64,000 bases of DNA from Coniella vitis. Lineage: Eukaryota > Ascomycota > Sordariomycetes > Diaporthales > Schizoparmaceae. A program made the translations under genes and the position numbers. Positions 12,142-25,200 of this stretch are shown piece after piece. The stretch spans positions 2,604,001 through 2,668,000 of the forward strand of contig WUJK01000002.1 in NCBI GenBank assembly GCA_011317545.1. Direction: 5' to 3'. A model generated the notes under the pieces. The model ran no database searches and was not told the DNA's origin. It worked only from the letters and a program-made list of their open reading frames with translations. Positions within the stretch are counted from its first letter, which is position 1; each line of letters starts with the position of its first letter.

Positions 12142-13467
12142 GATTGGCAGCCAGACACACAGATGGGGAGCGGAGGCGGAGGAGGAGGAGGAGGAGGGAG
12201 GCGGAGGAAGAAGAAGAAGAAGTGGACCACAGGAAAACGACACAAGTACGAGGAGTTGCTGCCAGTGTAGGTCAGTTCAGCCTCTCTAGACTGCAGGTCG
12301 CGGTACGGCAGTCTCGCGCGTCATTGCCGCTTGGGCACGGTTGAGAAGGGAGCAGCAGCGCTGTTGACTTTCAACAAGTGTCTTGCACAGCGCGTCCTTA
12401 ACAAAAAGCCGCAACTGGGGAGGATGTCTAAGCCCAGATTCCCAATTGATACCCACATACGCAAGTAACTGGCACAACTGTTTCGTGTCTCTTTTGGTTG
12501 AAGGCAAAGGTGAGCGCTTCTTCTGGCGCCAGGCGTGGGCTGATCTGAGGGTTAGGGGCCGGTAGGCTTCCAATGTACCCTGCCAGTCAAGTCAACGATC
12601 GAAAGAGGTACGTAGTACTTCACTATGTGCATTCGCTGGCGACTTCCGAGTACTTGGGTACTATGTGACAGCAGGCAGGCCTGCATGCTGGCAGATTCTG
12701 CGGTATTAGCGTTCCACGTGTTGCGCCTTACTACCCAGCTTGCCCAGCTACCTTGACATGCTTGAGTCAGCCGGCCTACCTGACCCCGGGGCCACCCGTC
12801 GCCACCGTTCCAGGGGTCAGCTGGTATGTGCATGCGGTGTACTGTGTTCTATGCAGTGGCAGGCCACTAATAGTAGTAGACACCGAACAGGTTGCTTGGT
12901 TTATAGCAGCATTTTACATGGAAGCAGCAGAGATGTTTCGGCAGCTTCGAGTAGGAGGAGTATGTACAATAAGGAATTTGAAAGGCCAAGGGATCAAATC
13001 TCTGCTACGCGTGGAGTATTTATAGTTTATAAAGGTGGGTTGCTGCAAGCATTAAGTTACTTAACAGCCTCCGAACTCCCAGTTGAGTCGCTGGCAATGT
13101 GCATTGTGGTGCAGCGCTGGCTTCAGGCGGATGCATTAGATTTGGGGCACCAAGTCTCGGCACTGCTCCGGCTAACTGGCTAATTTTGCGTCATATTTGC
13201 TGCGCGGCATCCGTGTCGCCAGCTTTGCCAGCCTGTGAGATTCCTCGAACCCACCGCCAGAGCCACTTTTTCCTTCTTCACACAGACTTCTCGCTCTTCT
13301 CCTGAACACCATTACCATCCCCAAGGCGCCCCTCCAGCCCCGGATGTCTTGCCCATCCGGCCCCGTGCTGTCTTCTTGATCTCTTGTCTTGAGGCTCTTT
13401 CTTGCTTCTACCATCTGTGTCCACCTCCTCCTTCTCCTACTTGGTCCCCACATCGCTGTCGCCCATC
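12142..13467. other. Divergent promoter region, TFB1 / KGD1
   Basis: A 1.3-kb spacer between divergent genes. It carries a purine tract next to TFB1, a CACGTG core at 12715-12720, variants of the dispersed motif (GTACGTAGTAC near 12607 and TACTATGTG near 12660), and a pyrimidine-rich stretch from about 13260 into the KGD1 start. Open frames here look non-coding. Confidence 0.45.
12170..12222 (+). repeat. GGA/GAA purine microsatellite in TFB1 leader
   Basis: Runs of GGA, GGC and GAA triplets without a pyrimidine-rich break, 29-81 bases upstream of the TFB1 ATG. On the transcribed strand it reads as a CT-rich leader, common in fungal promoters. Confidence 0.8.
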
Positions 13468-16400
13468 ATGCAGCGTCTTTGCAGAGCCAGCAGCAGCGCG
13501 CTGCGTTCTGCGCGTTCGCCATACACCTCCCTCTCGGCTCCCTCCTCCGCCGCCTCCTACCTGTCCGCCGCCCGCCGCCCGCTCGCCCTCTCATCGCAAC
13601 GCCGGTACAAGAGCGCGCTCTTCAATGCCCCGGATCCCAACGACAATTTCCTCCAAGGCGAAAATGCAAACTACATTGATGAGATGTACATCCAGTACAA
13701 GCAGGACCCCAAGAGCGTGCATGTCTCGTGGCAGGTCTACTTCAAGAACATGGAGAGTGGCAACATGCCCATCTCGCAGGCTTTTCAACCGCCTCCCAAT
13801 CTAGTGCCCAACTCGTCCGCTGTCGTCACCGGTCTGACTGCCGGCTCTGGCGTCGGCATTGGCGAGGGCTCCGAGGTTGACAACCATCTCAAGGTCCAGC
13901 TACTCGTGCGCGCATACCAAGCCAGAGGTCACCTCAAGGCCAAGATCGACCCTCTGGGCATCCGTCACGAGTCCGCAGGCCCTGGAAATGTAAAGCCCAA
14001 GGAGCTGAGCCTCGACCACTACCACTTCAGTGAGAAGGATCTCGACACTGAGTATACTCTGGGTCCCGGTATTCTGCCCCGTTTCAAGAGGGAAGGCCGT
14101 GAGAAGATGACACTGCGTGAGATTGTCGATGCTTGCGAAAAGATCTACTGTGGTTCCTACGGCGTCGAGTTCATCCACATTCCCGATAGGGAAAAGTGTG
14201 ACTGGCTGCGCGAGCGCATCGAGGTGCCGCAGCCCTTCAAGTACTCCCACGACGAAAAGAGGCGGATTTTGGACCGTCTCATCTGGAGTTCCAGCTTCGA
14301 ATCCTTCCTTGCGACAAAGTACCCCAACGACAAGCGTTTCGGCCTCGAGGGTTGCGAGACCCTTGTTCCTGGCATGAAGGCTCTTATTGACCGCAGTGTC
14401 GATTATGGTGTCAAGGACATTGTCATTGGTATGCCTCACCGTGGTCGTCTGAATGTGCTCAGCAACGTCGTGCGCAAGCCAAACGAGTCCATCTTTTCCG
14501 AGTTTGCCGGAAGTGCTGCCGCTGAAGACGAGGGCTCTGGCGACGTCAAGTACCACTTGGGCATGAACTTTGAGAGGCCGACTCCCTCTGGAAAGCGCGT
14601 GCAGCTGTCTCTGGTCGCCAATCCCTCCCACTTGGAGGCTGAGGACCCTGTCGTTCTGGGCAAGACTCGTGCCATCCAGCACTATAACAATGACGAAAAG
14701 ACCCACCGCACTGCCATGGGCGTCCTGCTGCACGGTGACGCTGCCATGGCTGCCCAGGGCGTCGTCTACGAGTGTCTTGGTTTCCACGCTCTGCCAGCCT
14801 ACTCAACTGGTGGAACCGTGCACATTGTTGTCAACAACCAGATCGGTTTTACCACTGACCCTCGTTTCGCTCGTTCCACTCCTTACTGTACCGACATCGC
14901 CAAGGCCATCGACGCTCCCGTCTTCCACGTCAACGCTGATGACGTTGAGGCAGTCAACTTTGTTTCTCAGCTGGCGGCTGACTGGCGCGCCGAGTTCCAG
15001 CAGGACGTTGTCATCGACCTGGTTTGCTACCGCAAGCACGGCCACAATGAGACCGACCAGCCCTCCTTTACCCAGCCCCTCATGTACAAGCGCATCCAGT
15101 CGCACGAGCCACAAATTGACATCTACGTCGAGCAGCTGCTCAAGGACGGCACTTTCACCAAGGAGGACATTGAGGAGCACAAGAAGTGGGTCTGGGGCAT
15201 GCTCGAGGAGAGTTTCTCCAAGTCCAAGGAATACCAGCCAACGTCCAAGGAGTGGACCACCTCTGCTTGGAACGGCTTCAAGTCGCCCAAGGAGCTGGCT
15301 ACCGAGGTCCTGCCACACAACCCCACCGGTGTCAAGAAGGACACTCTGGAGCATATCGGTACTGTGATTGGCAGCGCTCCTGAAGGCTTCAACGTGCATC
15401 GCAACCTCAAGCGCATCTTGTCCAACCGCACCAAGTCCGTAGTTGAGGGTAAAAACATCGACTGGTCTACTGCCGAAGCTCTGGCTTTCGGCTCTCTCGT
15501 CACCGAGGGCCACCACGTCCGTGTTGCTGGTCAGGACGTCGAGCGCGGTACCTTCTCGCAGCGCCACGCTGTCTTCCACGACCAAGAGAGCGAGGACACC
15601 TACACGCCCCTGCAGCACATTAGCAAGGACCAAGGCAAGTTCGTCATCTCCAACTCCTCTCTAAGTGAGTTTGGCGCTCTCGGTTTCGAGTATGGCTACT
15701 CATTGACTTCGCCCAATGCCCTGGTCATATGGGAGGCCCAGTTTGGTGACTTTGCCAACAATGCCCAATGTATCATTGACCAGTTCATCGCCTCTGGAGA
15801 GGTCAAGTGGATGCAGAGAACTGGTCTCGTCATGTCCTTGCCCCACGGTTACGATGGACAGGGTCCAGAACACTCGTCTGGCCGCCTTGAGCGGTACTTG
15901 CAACTCTGCAACGAGGACCCTCGTGTCTTCCCATCCGAGGACAAGCTGCACCGCCAACACCAGGACTGCAACATGCAAATTGCATACATGACCACTCCTG
16001 CCAACTTGTTCCACGTCCTGCGCCGCCAAATGAACAGACAATTCCGAAAGCGTAAGTGAAGATTGCCTGTATAACATGTTCTTCTAAAAATAAAAACCCT
16101 AGCTAACGCTTCGTAGCCCTCATCATTTTCTTTTCCAAGTCGCTCCTGCGCCACCCGCTTGCGCGCTCCAACATTGAGGAGTTCACCGGTGACTCGCAGT
16201 TCCACTGGATCATTGAGGACCCGGCTCACGGGACCAAGGACATCAAGCCTCGCGAGGAAATCTCGCGTGTCATTCTTTGCACCGGTCAGGTCTATGCTGC
16301 GCTGCACAAGTACCGTGCCGACAACAAGATTGACGACGTCGCCATTACACGTATTGAGCAGCTCAACCCCTTCCCTTGGCAACAGCTCAAAGAAAACTTG

Positions 16401-16658
16401 GATAGCTACCCTAACGCCAAGACTATTGTCTGGGCCCAGGAAGAGCCTTTGAACGCCGGTGCTTGGAGCTTTACCCAGCCGCGCATCGAGACTCTGCTGA
16501 ACCAGACCCAACATCACGACCACAAACACGTCATGTACGCGGGCCGCAACCCTAGCGCATCCGTCGCCACGGGTCTCAAGGCTTCACACGTCAAAGAAGA
16601 GCAGGAACTTTTGGACATGGCCTTCACTGTAAAACAAGACAAACTCAAGGGAGAGTAA
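13468..16658 (+). CDS. KGD1: 2-oxoglutarate dehydrogenase E1 component, mitochondrial
   Basis: This is the thiamine-diphosphate-dependent E1 subunit of the 2-oxoglutarate dehydrogenase complex, which decarboxylates 2-oxoglutarate in the TCA cycle and passes the succinyl group to E2 lipoate in the matrix. Exons 13468-16051 and 16117-16658 give 1041 aa, the normal fungal size. I start at MQRLCRASSS rather than the upstream in-frame ATG at 13402, because this opens a classic Arg/Ser presequence (to about residue 48). Then follow the N-terminal E1 segment (FLQGENANYIDEMY), the core with GMPHRGRLNVL, the thiamine-diphosphate region HGDAAMAAQGVVYE and NNQIGFTT, the conserved KHGHNETDQP, and the C-terminal transketolase-like part (GPEHSSGRLERYLQL, AQEEPLNAGAW). 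One 65-base intron near residue 861 keeps the frame (NRQFRK-PLIIFFSKS). Codon bias suggests high expression. Confidence 0.98.
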
Positions 16659-17111
16659 ACTTGTCAACATGACTAAATAGATACGCATGGGAAAGACATG
16701 ACACGGGAGTGTACCTTCAATAACTGATCGAGATGTGGCATGTTTTATAACCACAAACGTCATCTCTTTTGTGCTACACAATCAATTGCGCTTTTAAAGT
16801 ATTGTACATGTATAATAAATCATGAACTGGAAGATCCCACGAAGGTGTTGTGATGCAGAGATGTTCCGTTTGCGAAATAATGCGTCTTGACATACACTGC
16901 CTCCGCAATGACTTACTTCTCTCGGTTGATGGTTCTTTTTCGAGGCAGGCACGGAAAAAGAATGATCGTCATTGACCATTCCAACGATTTGAACAGGTGG
17001 TGTATTCTTTGTTTTGCATTGTTTTTTCTTCTCGCATTTCGCCAATGCTTAAGGTCTATCTCTAATGAGCCTTGCGCTATGCTTTATAGTACAGGTGAGC
17101 CAAGAATATGA
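16659..17111. other. Convergent intergenic region, KGD1 / CIA1
   Basis: An AT-rich convergent gap of 453 bases, presumably holding both 3' untranslated regions. Nothing else is recognised. Confidence 0.45.
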
Positions 17112-18461
17112 TCAAGATGCAGTAGTAATGACCTTCCATGGCTGAACCACCCCATTGTCGCCAGTCGTAACCAGCATCTCTTCGATCCCGCGAGCTTCCG
17201 AGCCGGAGTCAAACCGCCGACACCATGTTATATGATTCACTTCATGTGGCCCATGCGCATTCTTGACTGTAGTCAGCAGCTCCCAGCCACCAAATGCTGC
17301 CGATGGGCTCTGTGTTGAAGAATCGGCTGGCTGCTGCTCTTGTTCAGATGCATCCGACAGTACCTCTTTGTAGACAGCAATGACCCCGTCGCTGCCAGTG
17401 CTGGCGACGAGACCGGTAGATGGACTCCACGTTGCTGAATACACGTCTCGCGTGTGCGCAGCTGGGAGGATTGCTGTGCACTCCCATTCTTCTCTTAGGG
17501 ACGCGCGCATGGTGTTTGGAATGCCACCCAGGCCGGAACGGAACATGGGGTTTCTTCCATCGCCTTGGGCCGCAGCATCATCGTCGTCCTGCTTCAGGGT
17601 CCACACACGTATCGTTCTGTCTGCCGAGAACGTCATGAGGCGCGGGAACTTTGGGCGGTCAGGGTTAGCTTCCCACTGGACGCCCCAGACAGTACCATTA
17701 TGGCCCTCCAGTACAGCCACACACACCCATTCGCCGTCGCCGTCCTCGCGCCATATTCTGACCGTATCATCGTAGCTGCTGGTGGCCAGCACGTCTGCAC
17801 CATATTTGCCAGCAGCCGTCCGCCCAGGCACATCAGGACACCACGCGACGCACTTGACGTCGCCTTCGTGCTCGTTCAACACCGCCACCGTCTCCCACTC
17901 GTCCTCAGCTTCGGTGGACCCGACATCCTCCCAAATCCACACCGACTTGTCACGACTGCAAGTAGCGAGGAATTGACCGGCAGGCGAGAAGGCTGCACTT
18001 TTGACCTCCGACTCGTGGCCCTCTAGCACTAGCGTATATTCCCAGTCGTCCTCGTCGTCTTGATCGCGGTCTTCGCCATCACGATATCCGCCAGAAGCTC
18101 CTTTGGCTGCTGTCACCTCCAACTCCATGACATCAGCAGCGCCCGCACCGGCGGAAAGAGGGTTCTTGTCGCCGTCCCATCGCCAGAGAGCAGCCGTAGC
18201 ATCGAAGCTGGCCGTTACAAGGCACAGCTTGTTGGGGGGCAGTGCGGGTTTCCAAGCGGCGGCCCGGACGGATCGGGCGTGTCCGCCTGTCAGCGTGCTG
18301 TGGGAGGAGAGTGTCGAAAGTGAGTAAATCGTGACGGCTTTCGCATGGCATGTCGCAAGAAGAGGTAAGGTTGGGTGGGGTATCGAGGCCCAGGCACGCT
18401 GATGGAGTTCTGGTGTCAATGGCGAGAGGGCCTCGAGGCGTAGCGGACCTGACGCGGCCAT
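17112..18461 (-). CDS. CIA1: Cytosolic iron-sulfur assembly protein CIA1 (WD40)
   Basis: CIA1 is the WD40 scaffold of the CIA targeting complex, which hands Fe-S clusters to cytosolic and nuclear proteins such as DNA polymerases and helicases. The gene is a single uninterrupted frame of 449 aa. A seven-bladed propeller is readable from repeated GH...WD-type units: GHARSVRAAAWKP, GHESEVKSAAFSP with SRDKSVWIWE, EHEGDVKCVAWCP with SYDDTVRIWRE, GHNGTVWGVQWE with SADRTIRVWTL, and AHTRDVYSATWSP. Insertions rich in Asp/Glu (around residues 115-140) and Gln/Ser (around 375-395) are typical of the longer filamentous-fungal forms. It starts at MAASGPLRLEAL. No intron or frame problem is seen. Confidence 0.93.
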   Translation of the reverse strand: MAASGPLRLEALSPLTPELHQRAWASIPHPTLPLLATCHAKAVTIYSLSTLSSHSTLTGGHARSVRAAAWKPALPPNKLCLVTASFDATAALWRWDGDKNPLSAGAGAADVMELEVTAAKGASGGYRDGEDRDQDDEDDWEYTLVLEGHESEVKSAAFSPAGQFLATCSRDKSVWIWEDVGSTEAEDEWETVAVLNEHEGDVKCVAWCPDVPGRTAAGKYGADVLATSSYDDTVRIWREDGDGEWVCVAVLEGHNGTVWGVQWEANPDRPKFPRLMTFSADRTIRVWTLKQDDDDAAAQGDGRNPMFRSGLGGIPNTMRASLREEWECTAILPAAHTRDVYSATWSPSTGLVASTGSDGVIAVYKEVLSDASEQEQQPADSSTQSPSAAFGGWELLTTVKNAHGPHEVNHITWCRRFDSGSEARGIEEMLVTTGDNGVVQPWKVITTAS

Positions 18462-21400
18462 AATATTGGTGGCGAGGTTTTCGCTGTCGAGTCCGGATCC
18501 CCTACACTCGTTTCAGCACGGCGAGGCCGCGACCTATGGCGCCGTGTTAAGTAATAGAGTGGCCCGTCTTGGTCCAGGCCGGGTGGGAGAGGCAAGGAGG
18601 CCGAGGCACGGTGCAGAATGCTAATGGGGGCGTGCTGGTGGATAGAGAGTATCTACCAATACATCTCGATTTAGCGCAAGACCCTCGGCGTTCGGGACAC
18701 TCGCGAGTGCCTTTGTTGGTAGTATTTTAGTGACCCAGGTGTAGCAAATTTGCTGTCGCGCATTTCACCTTTGAAGCCGAGGCTTTTGAAATTTCGTGAA
18801 CCGACTCAGGATGCCAGTGACGCCACACGAAACCGGCCGGAAGCCAGCGGGTCGCCCTGTCCGCATCCAGTACCCTGCTGCAGGTACTTCTACATCCATG
18901 GATAACACTAACGCGGACCACTTGAGTACGTAAGCGATGTCTGTACCCTAACCCTATTCAATGAAAATATCAAACGTCAACGCTTGTTGGTCGACAATTT
19001 TTGTATTCGAGAAGATCGTCCCAGATTTCATTTTCAACAGCGCATTGCAAACGCTATTGCGTCATGCTCAATGCCGCAGTATACCAACCACTCCTTCTAC
19101 TCTTTTGGATTGGACCAGGCGATCAAACGACCTTTCGCAATCCAAGTAGGCGCCATTGTCTGCGAGCGGCAACATTAGTGAGTAGGCAATTGCAATTTCA
19201 GTCATTAACATTACTTTGCAGACGAAATCAAGAATCTCGACGTCAACGGTCATCAGTCGGTGGAGTACCTTGTACATAGTACGAGGGAGAAGCAATGAAC
19301 GAGCTCAGAACGAGCTCGGACCTGTGGCACGTTCAACAAAACTGACTCTGTCATTGACAAGCCTGACAAGTACTACACATAGTACTATGTAGGGGCAGAC
19401 AGGGGGCAGACAGGCAACCTCTTTTCCAAACCCTGAGTTGCCCTTTACCCTGCAAAAGACAGAAGCAGCCGGGGCTAAGCTGCTGATTGGCTCTCTCTGC
19501 CACCAGCAAAACAACCGCTTTGGTTTGTACGAGAAACAGAGGAGAAGCCAGGGCGCACGGAGCGCAAAGTATATACTACGTACTATCACCTAGGCGGATC
19601 AGAACTTGATGACCCCGCCTGCCATCGCGAGGCCCGAGCTTCGTGTTCCAGACGTTGACTCCCACAGCGGCCGCTGCAGAGCCTGCGCACTAATCGAGGA
19701 GTAGTAGGACTAGCCCTTTGCGCCGTCGAACTTATCCGCACGTGCCCTCTGCGCTGGACCTGGAACGCATAATAGCGAGAAACTCGACAAGAAGAATGAA
19801 AAATGAAGCGATTGACAGCGGTAGCCGACTGTCTTTTTATGATTTGCACCATGCAAAGCAAAAGAAGGTAGGCCGTTGATGGCTACACTATATCTCTCTC
19901 TGGGATATGTACATCTAGCCTAGAGGCGACTTCGTCTCTTGAGATGCCGAAATTTTGTATCCAGTCTGCTAGAGTCGCCTTACGTCCCGTTGCTGCTGAA
20001 TATTTCGGCTTGCAATGCTTCCCATGCCTTTTGCATTTATTAAGCAGTACCAAGCATACCTGAGGACCAGATCTCCATGCTCCCTGCTCCCGCACAGAAC
20101 ATAGTAGATAGTACTCGGCCACAACGCCGTGCGTGCTCAGCCACGCTCGAGCGGACGCACTATGGTTGGCAAAGACCAGCCAGGAACGCCCATCAGCCTC
20201 TAACAAGATCATATTGTTCGTTAGTAGGATCAAAATGCCGACTGCCATGTGGGGGACCAGGTCACCTACTTCAGTGCAAGAGTAGATAAGGTTGGTCTCG
20301 ACTGCGTGGCTTGGAGGCCCACCACTACATCTCGATCGAAGCACGGAGCACTCAAAATCTCTTGTTTGGCGCCACAAAAGACGACTCTAGCCCTGTTCCT
20401 GTCAAAAATCAGCTATCGGTAGAGATATCTAGCATACAACGATCCTTTGGCACGATGGTGTGGTGGTGCTCCGTCGACAGTTCTGCAAGTAATGACCGCT
20501 CTATGGCTTACTATGTTTGCAACCCCTTTGCGAGAACAAACTATGTACATGTACGCACCAGTCAGTCCCTGCGTACTTTTCATCCACCTTTACTATGTAT
20601 TCCTCCGCGCTGTGCCGTCTCGACATCCTTAGCAGCCCTAGTTAAAAGAGCACCTGTGCGACAAGGACGGTCGACAGGGGCCTGTTGTTCGCACCGGAAG
20701 AGGAAAGCAGAACAAAAAAAAAAAGGAGAGACAGCGACAAGCATCATCATCCTGTTATGTATTCTCGAGTCAAAGGAGCCGTTGAGGCTTTGAGTCAAGT
20801 GCCTATTACTTTTTAGCTCCGGCTGTGCACACGTCCTTGCATGTATCCTGTCTCACTTCTCTTCTGGGACTTATTGCTACTATAGTACTACAGTACTATG
20901 TATACTATGTAAGTATAGTGTAGTGACGCCTGACTCATCCAATTTGATTCCTAGGTAAATATGCAGTACTAGTCCTATGGACCTAGGTAGTTCGAATCCT
21001 TGGTCCACACCAGTGACCACAGCCGCAACTCCCCCAACCGGTACCATGAGATTTGCACATCAAACATGGCTTTCGGGGTTGCCAGACCATCCTCTTAGTG
21101 TCCAGCACACGAGCCTTCCTTCGGCGAGCTTAATAGGAGACGCGGGTGGTATCGCACAGATCGACAATCCCTTGAGGCTTGCAAAAGCTTAGGTAGGTAT
21201 CGCACGGAGAAGCCAACCGGATACTGCTCGTAGATCTGCCTTTGCTCAGACCTGCACAGGCCTCTGGCGAGCGCCCGCCCACTGAGGGCTGACTAGTCGC
21301 TAGCGCACCTGTCTTTCTCTCTTGCTCTCTTGCGCACCTTTCGTGTCCGCTTGCGCCGCTAGTCCTAGACCTGTCTCACTTGGCCGCCCCATCACAGGCT

Positions 21401-22226
21401 GTCAGGCTCTTCACTTGCCACGGCCTGCCACGGGAACGGTCAGCCATTCGCCATCTGCACAGTATCAGTATCACATCCCTCATTGGCAATTCTTTACCAT
21501 GTAGAATCTTCGGGTCAAGCCCGTCTGCTGTGTAAGGCGGAATAAAGTTCGTGTACTATGTATTGAGATCAGAATCAAGCAAAAGTTTCCCCCCGAAGGT
21601 GCGCAGGATACCCGACTGGGCCCAGATCAAAGTCATCGTACCGTTCTTGGCAAGCTGCTCTGCTCGCTTTAGGCCTGCCAATCGAACCCTCTTTGACCCG
21701 TTGGCCTGGCTGTTCTTTCGGCGCGGCTCTGGGTTCGGACTCCGTGTTAATTTTCTTTGCTCGAGAGTTCACGGGGATAAAACGCCAACTAGCTTCGGCC
21801 AGGATCCCTCGTTGAGACCTCGTTGGGTAGAGGGCAATGACAAGTGTGGCCCACTGCAGTGTGATAGTAGCTCGACCGTGCCATCTCATCTCACAACGCT
21901 GCCCAGAAACAAAAGCTCTGGTGCGATATAAATGATGAGCGTCTAGTCGTCTCTGCACACCTGGGCCTCTACCGAAGATCCGAGCGAGGAATGCTACCTT
22001 TGTGAAGGAAACCCACTACCCTTAGGGATACTCGGCGCGTCTCTTGCTTTAAGCAAATGCCTCTCGGCAAACGGGCAGCCTAGAGCTTGCAGTCTTGGCC
22101 TTTCCTCTGTTTTCACGCCCTGTCTCCTGCAGCAGGAAAACCGACAATACATAACGATTGCGACAGATTCCCTCCCAACGCTTGCATAGAGTGCCGCCGC
22201 GACCTGCTTGGTGCGCAACCAACACG
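18462..22226. other. 3.8-kb divergent gene-poor region
   Basis: There is no supported gene between the divergent CIA1 and MHYT genes. The longest frame (19883-20377, minus, 164 codons) shows no domain or codon bias. The stretch holds six exact TACTATGTA/TACATAGTA motifs (19273-21562), a run of 11 A at 20714-20724, CCTAGGTA-type elements around 20951 and 20982, and a pyrimidine-rich part near 21300-21370. It probably contains a long promoter for the MHYT gene, perhaps with an untranslated leader. Confidence 0.5.
19273..21562. repeat. Cluster of six TACTATGTA motifs
   Basis: Exact copies are at 19273-19281, 19383-19391, 20591-20599, 20894-20902, 20903-20911 and 21554-21562. The copy at 19383 forms part of the perfect 14-base palindrome ACATAGTACTATGT (19377-19390). 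The two at 20894 and 20903 are directly adjacent in the same orientation. Partial copies (CTATGTA) occur at 20541. None is in a coding sequence. Confidence 0.65.
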
Positions 22227-25200
22227 ATGGCATCGACCTCCGAATCCAGTCTTGACCTTCTCGAAAAGTGGCACGGCCAAATAGTCCCACGCTCCTTCAA
22301 TGCGGGCTTCGTGACGCTGAGCTATATTGTCAGTTTGATTGGGGCGTGGTCGACTCTTGAGCTCATCAACAGAAGGACAGCACCCAAGGGCCGGATCAAC
22401 CAGTATGCCTCCCCTGTATGGATTTATTCAGAAGACGAGGTGGAACATCCTAACAATCCTGATTCACAGCTTACTCCTCGTTTCTGCAGCTGTCACTATG
22501 GGTGGCATTTCCATCTGGTGCATGCATTATATTGGAAACCGCGCCATCGAAATCGACATTGGGCAGGCTGAGCTCCAGATCGCTTATTCCGGCGGTTTCA
22601 CTGCTCTTTCCTTCTTCATGCCCATCATCGTTTTGCTGGTTGCCTTTGTCGCACTGGGTACGAATGAAAAGGTCTCGTGGTGGCGTGTCGCCGTTGGAGG
22701 CACCCTCGCAGGGACTGCCATCTGCGGCATGCACTACTTGGGCAATGCGTCCATCAACAACTACGTGTGCATATACACTGTTCCCAACGTCGTCGGCGCA
22801 GCCCTCATTGCGGTCGCAGCCAGTATCATTGCGCTTTCAGTCTTCTTCGTCCTCCGATCCTCGTGGACAAACTCTTGGTGGAAGAGAGGCATGACGGCCG
22901 TGACGTTGGCTGGCGCCGTCTCAGGTATGCACTGGTGTGCATCGACAGGGACGCAGTACAGATTGGTAGATCTGGCTGAGATCAACGGACTTTCACGGAG
23001 TGTAACTGTGATAGTCGTCATTTGCCTGGTACGTTGAGGCTGCATCAGTTCCGCGTCTTGCCGGATGGCGTGTCTATCTGTTTTGTTTCAGGGCCTGTCA
23101 TTTCTGACTGATTTGCAAACTCTCTCTAGTCCGCGAGTGCTTGCCTGGCCATGGCTGGCTTCGCTATGTACACGGCTCGCCTTCGGCAGCGGTACGCCAA
23201 CAAGGCACAGCAAGTTGTTCTGGCGGCCGCTGTCTTTGACAAGCATGGCCGTGTGCTCGTTAGTCCAGAAGGTCTGCTGCCATCCGAGAAGATTACGGAT
23301 ACTTTTCTTGAGAAGACATCGGATGACTCGTTCACTGTCGCACACCCTCTCTTCCACTGGATGTTCCAGGCGTCCAGAAATTGGTCAAGTATCAACAGCA
23401 TCATTGGTGGCATTGCAAATCACCTTGCCTGTCTTCCACATACCGGTCGCACGAACGTCCATGGCGACATTCAGCTCATTACAGACCATGGCGAGCTTGT
23501 CGAGAATTACGAAATCATCTTTCGCGAGTTGTTCTGTGCTGCGGCGGCAGGGTTGGCAAACAAAACCAAGACATCATTGACCAGCGTCGGTATTCTCTGG
23601 GACGAGATTATTGCCACTGGTGGCCGTCAACACGTACTACCACAGGCCCGGCGGCGTCAGGCCGACGTTGAGTCTGGTGCTGCCGATGGCAACGCCCCGT
23701 CCACCCACAAGGACATGGTTCAGGTTAGCACCAACACACACGCCTCAGGCTTGGATCCAGACGTCAGGGAAAAGTATGGGCGTCAGCAGATTGTGGAAAT
23801 CGGCCGTGGCAGTCTCATGTTTCTTATCCGTCGTGTGGAGAACAACAACGATGTCCAAGCACTTGCTGCTGCAGGCTATCGATTTGCAGAGCTGCATCAA
23901 GTGAGCGGCATCATTGGTTCGACCATGCAAATCAAAACTCGAGGCTTTGAGAAGAAGCTGCGTAGCATGAGCAGGTACGCGGAACAAGAGAACAGCATGT
24001 TGGAGCCTGGTGTCCATGTGGGTCTTTTTGGTGTACGAGCTTGCGTTAATAATGCTTGGGGCTTTGACGTACTTGCGAGAAAAGAGGCTCGCAATTTGTT
24101 ACCGTCGGTTCAGATGCTACCGATACCACGGCTGGACGCCTGGCAGGAGCACTTCCTCCGGCAGCTCGACGGACTGACGCCGACGCAGCTGGTGCGGCGG
24201 ATTCACAGCCTCAAGCATCTAACGCCGAAGGAAATGGCGTTTGCCTCACAACTAACGGACAGCGTCCAGGCGCTGCGCAGTTGGATTGAGGATCCAATCT
24301 TTGAGAATGCGGTGCTTTGTCCAAAGACGGTTGAGGTGCCCTGTCGTGCAGCCACCCCGGGCTCATCTCCAGGGTTGTGCACTATCATCACCTTCAAAAT
24401 CGTCATCCCCATCCACCTGCATATCGACAGCTCGCAGTGCGAGTTTGTGCCGCTCAACCTCTTCAAGGTGCACCAGCTTGTTTACCAGGATTCGCCCAAC
24501 CACATGGTGTTTGCACGCTCCGTGCACCGCGACATTGCACCCATCGTCAACGCTGCGCCAATCACGCAGCGTACAAGAAAGGGATCTGGACATTCCAGAG
24601 GCAGTTCTTTACGCGACAACACCTTGGCATCCAAGTTCTTCCGGGTTCCGCGACCGCTCACCTCGGGCAGGGCGGTGGACTCGAACGGCACTCCCATTCC
24701 CATGGTGCTGCGACGGACAGATTCTGGAGCTGGATCAGACAAGACAACGTCAACGCTCAAGCTTTGGCAAGGGCGCCACAGCAGCGAGGATCATGGAGCC
24801 GAGGCATTGGGCTACGAACGGCAATTCTCGTCGCCGCCGCCGCCGGCATACGGTCTGGATGAGCTGGGACCCCCAACAGTGCCACAGTCGCCAATCTCTG
24901 GATCAACGTTGAATTCGCACAGCATAGCTTATCAGCAACCGGTTTCCTCCTTTGGCGGTATCATGGTGTCACAGGAGATCACGGTCAACGTGCTGTCGAC
25001 AGAGGACGAGCCCGGCGCTGGTGGTGACACCAGCATCGAGACAAGCGGACGGCGACAGCCCAGCCGTGGAGGCGTCGGCGGCTCGGTAGATGCGGGTTCA
25101 CATTCGCACTCGCACTCGCACTCGCACTCCATGGGTGAGGCGCATCGGAAGGAGGGAGGAGAGAGCGCAAATGGAGCAGCGGTGGGAATTGAATTGACAT

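Noticed and set aside
13900..15633. Long minus-strand frames (295 and 276 codons) opposite KGD1
   Set aside because: Antisense shadows caused by strong codon bias in KGD1. Their composition is rich in Val, Leu and Asp as expected for such shadows.
18946..18956. CCCTAACCCTA, telomere-like repeat
   Set aside because: Fewer than two full units in unique DNA. It is too short to be an interstitial telomere.
19883..20377. Minus-strand open frame of 164 codons upstream of the MHYT gene
   Set aside because: No recognisable family, no hydrophobic or catalytic pattern and no supporting splice signals.
20989..21000. TTCGAATCC, like the T-loop/B-box of a tRNA gene
   Set aside because: No acceptor stem, D-arm or A-box could be placed at the right distance upstream.
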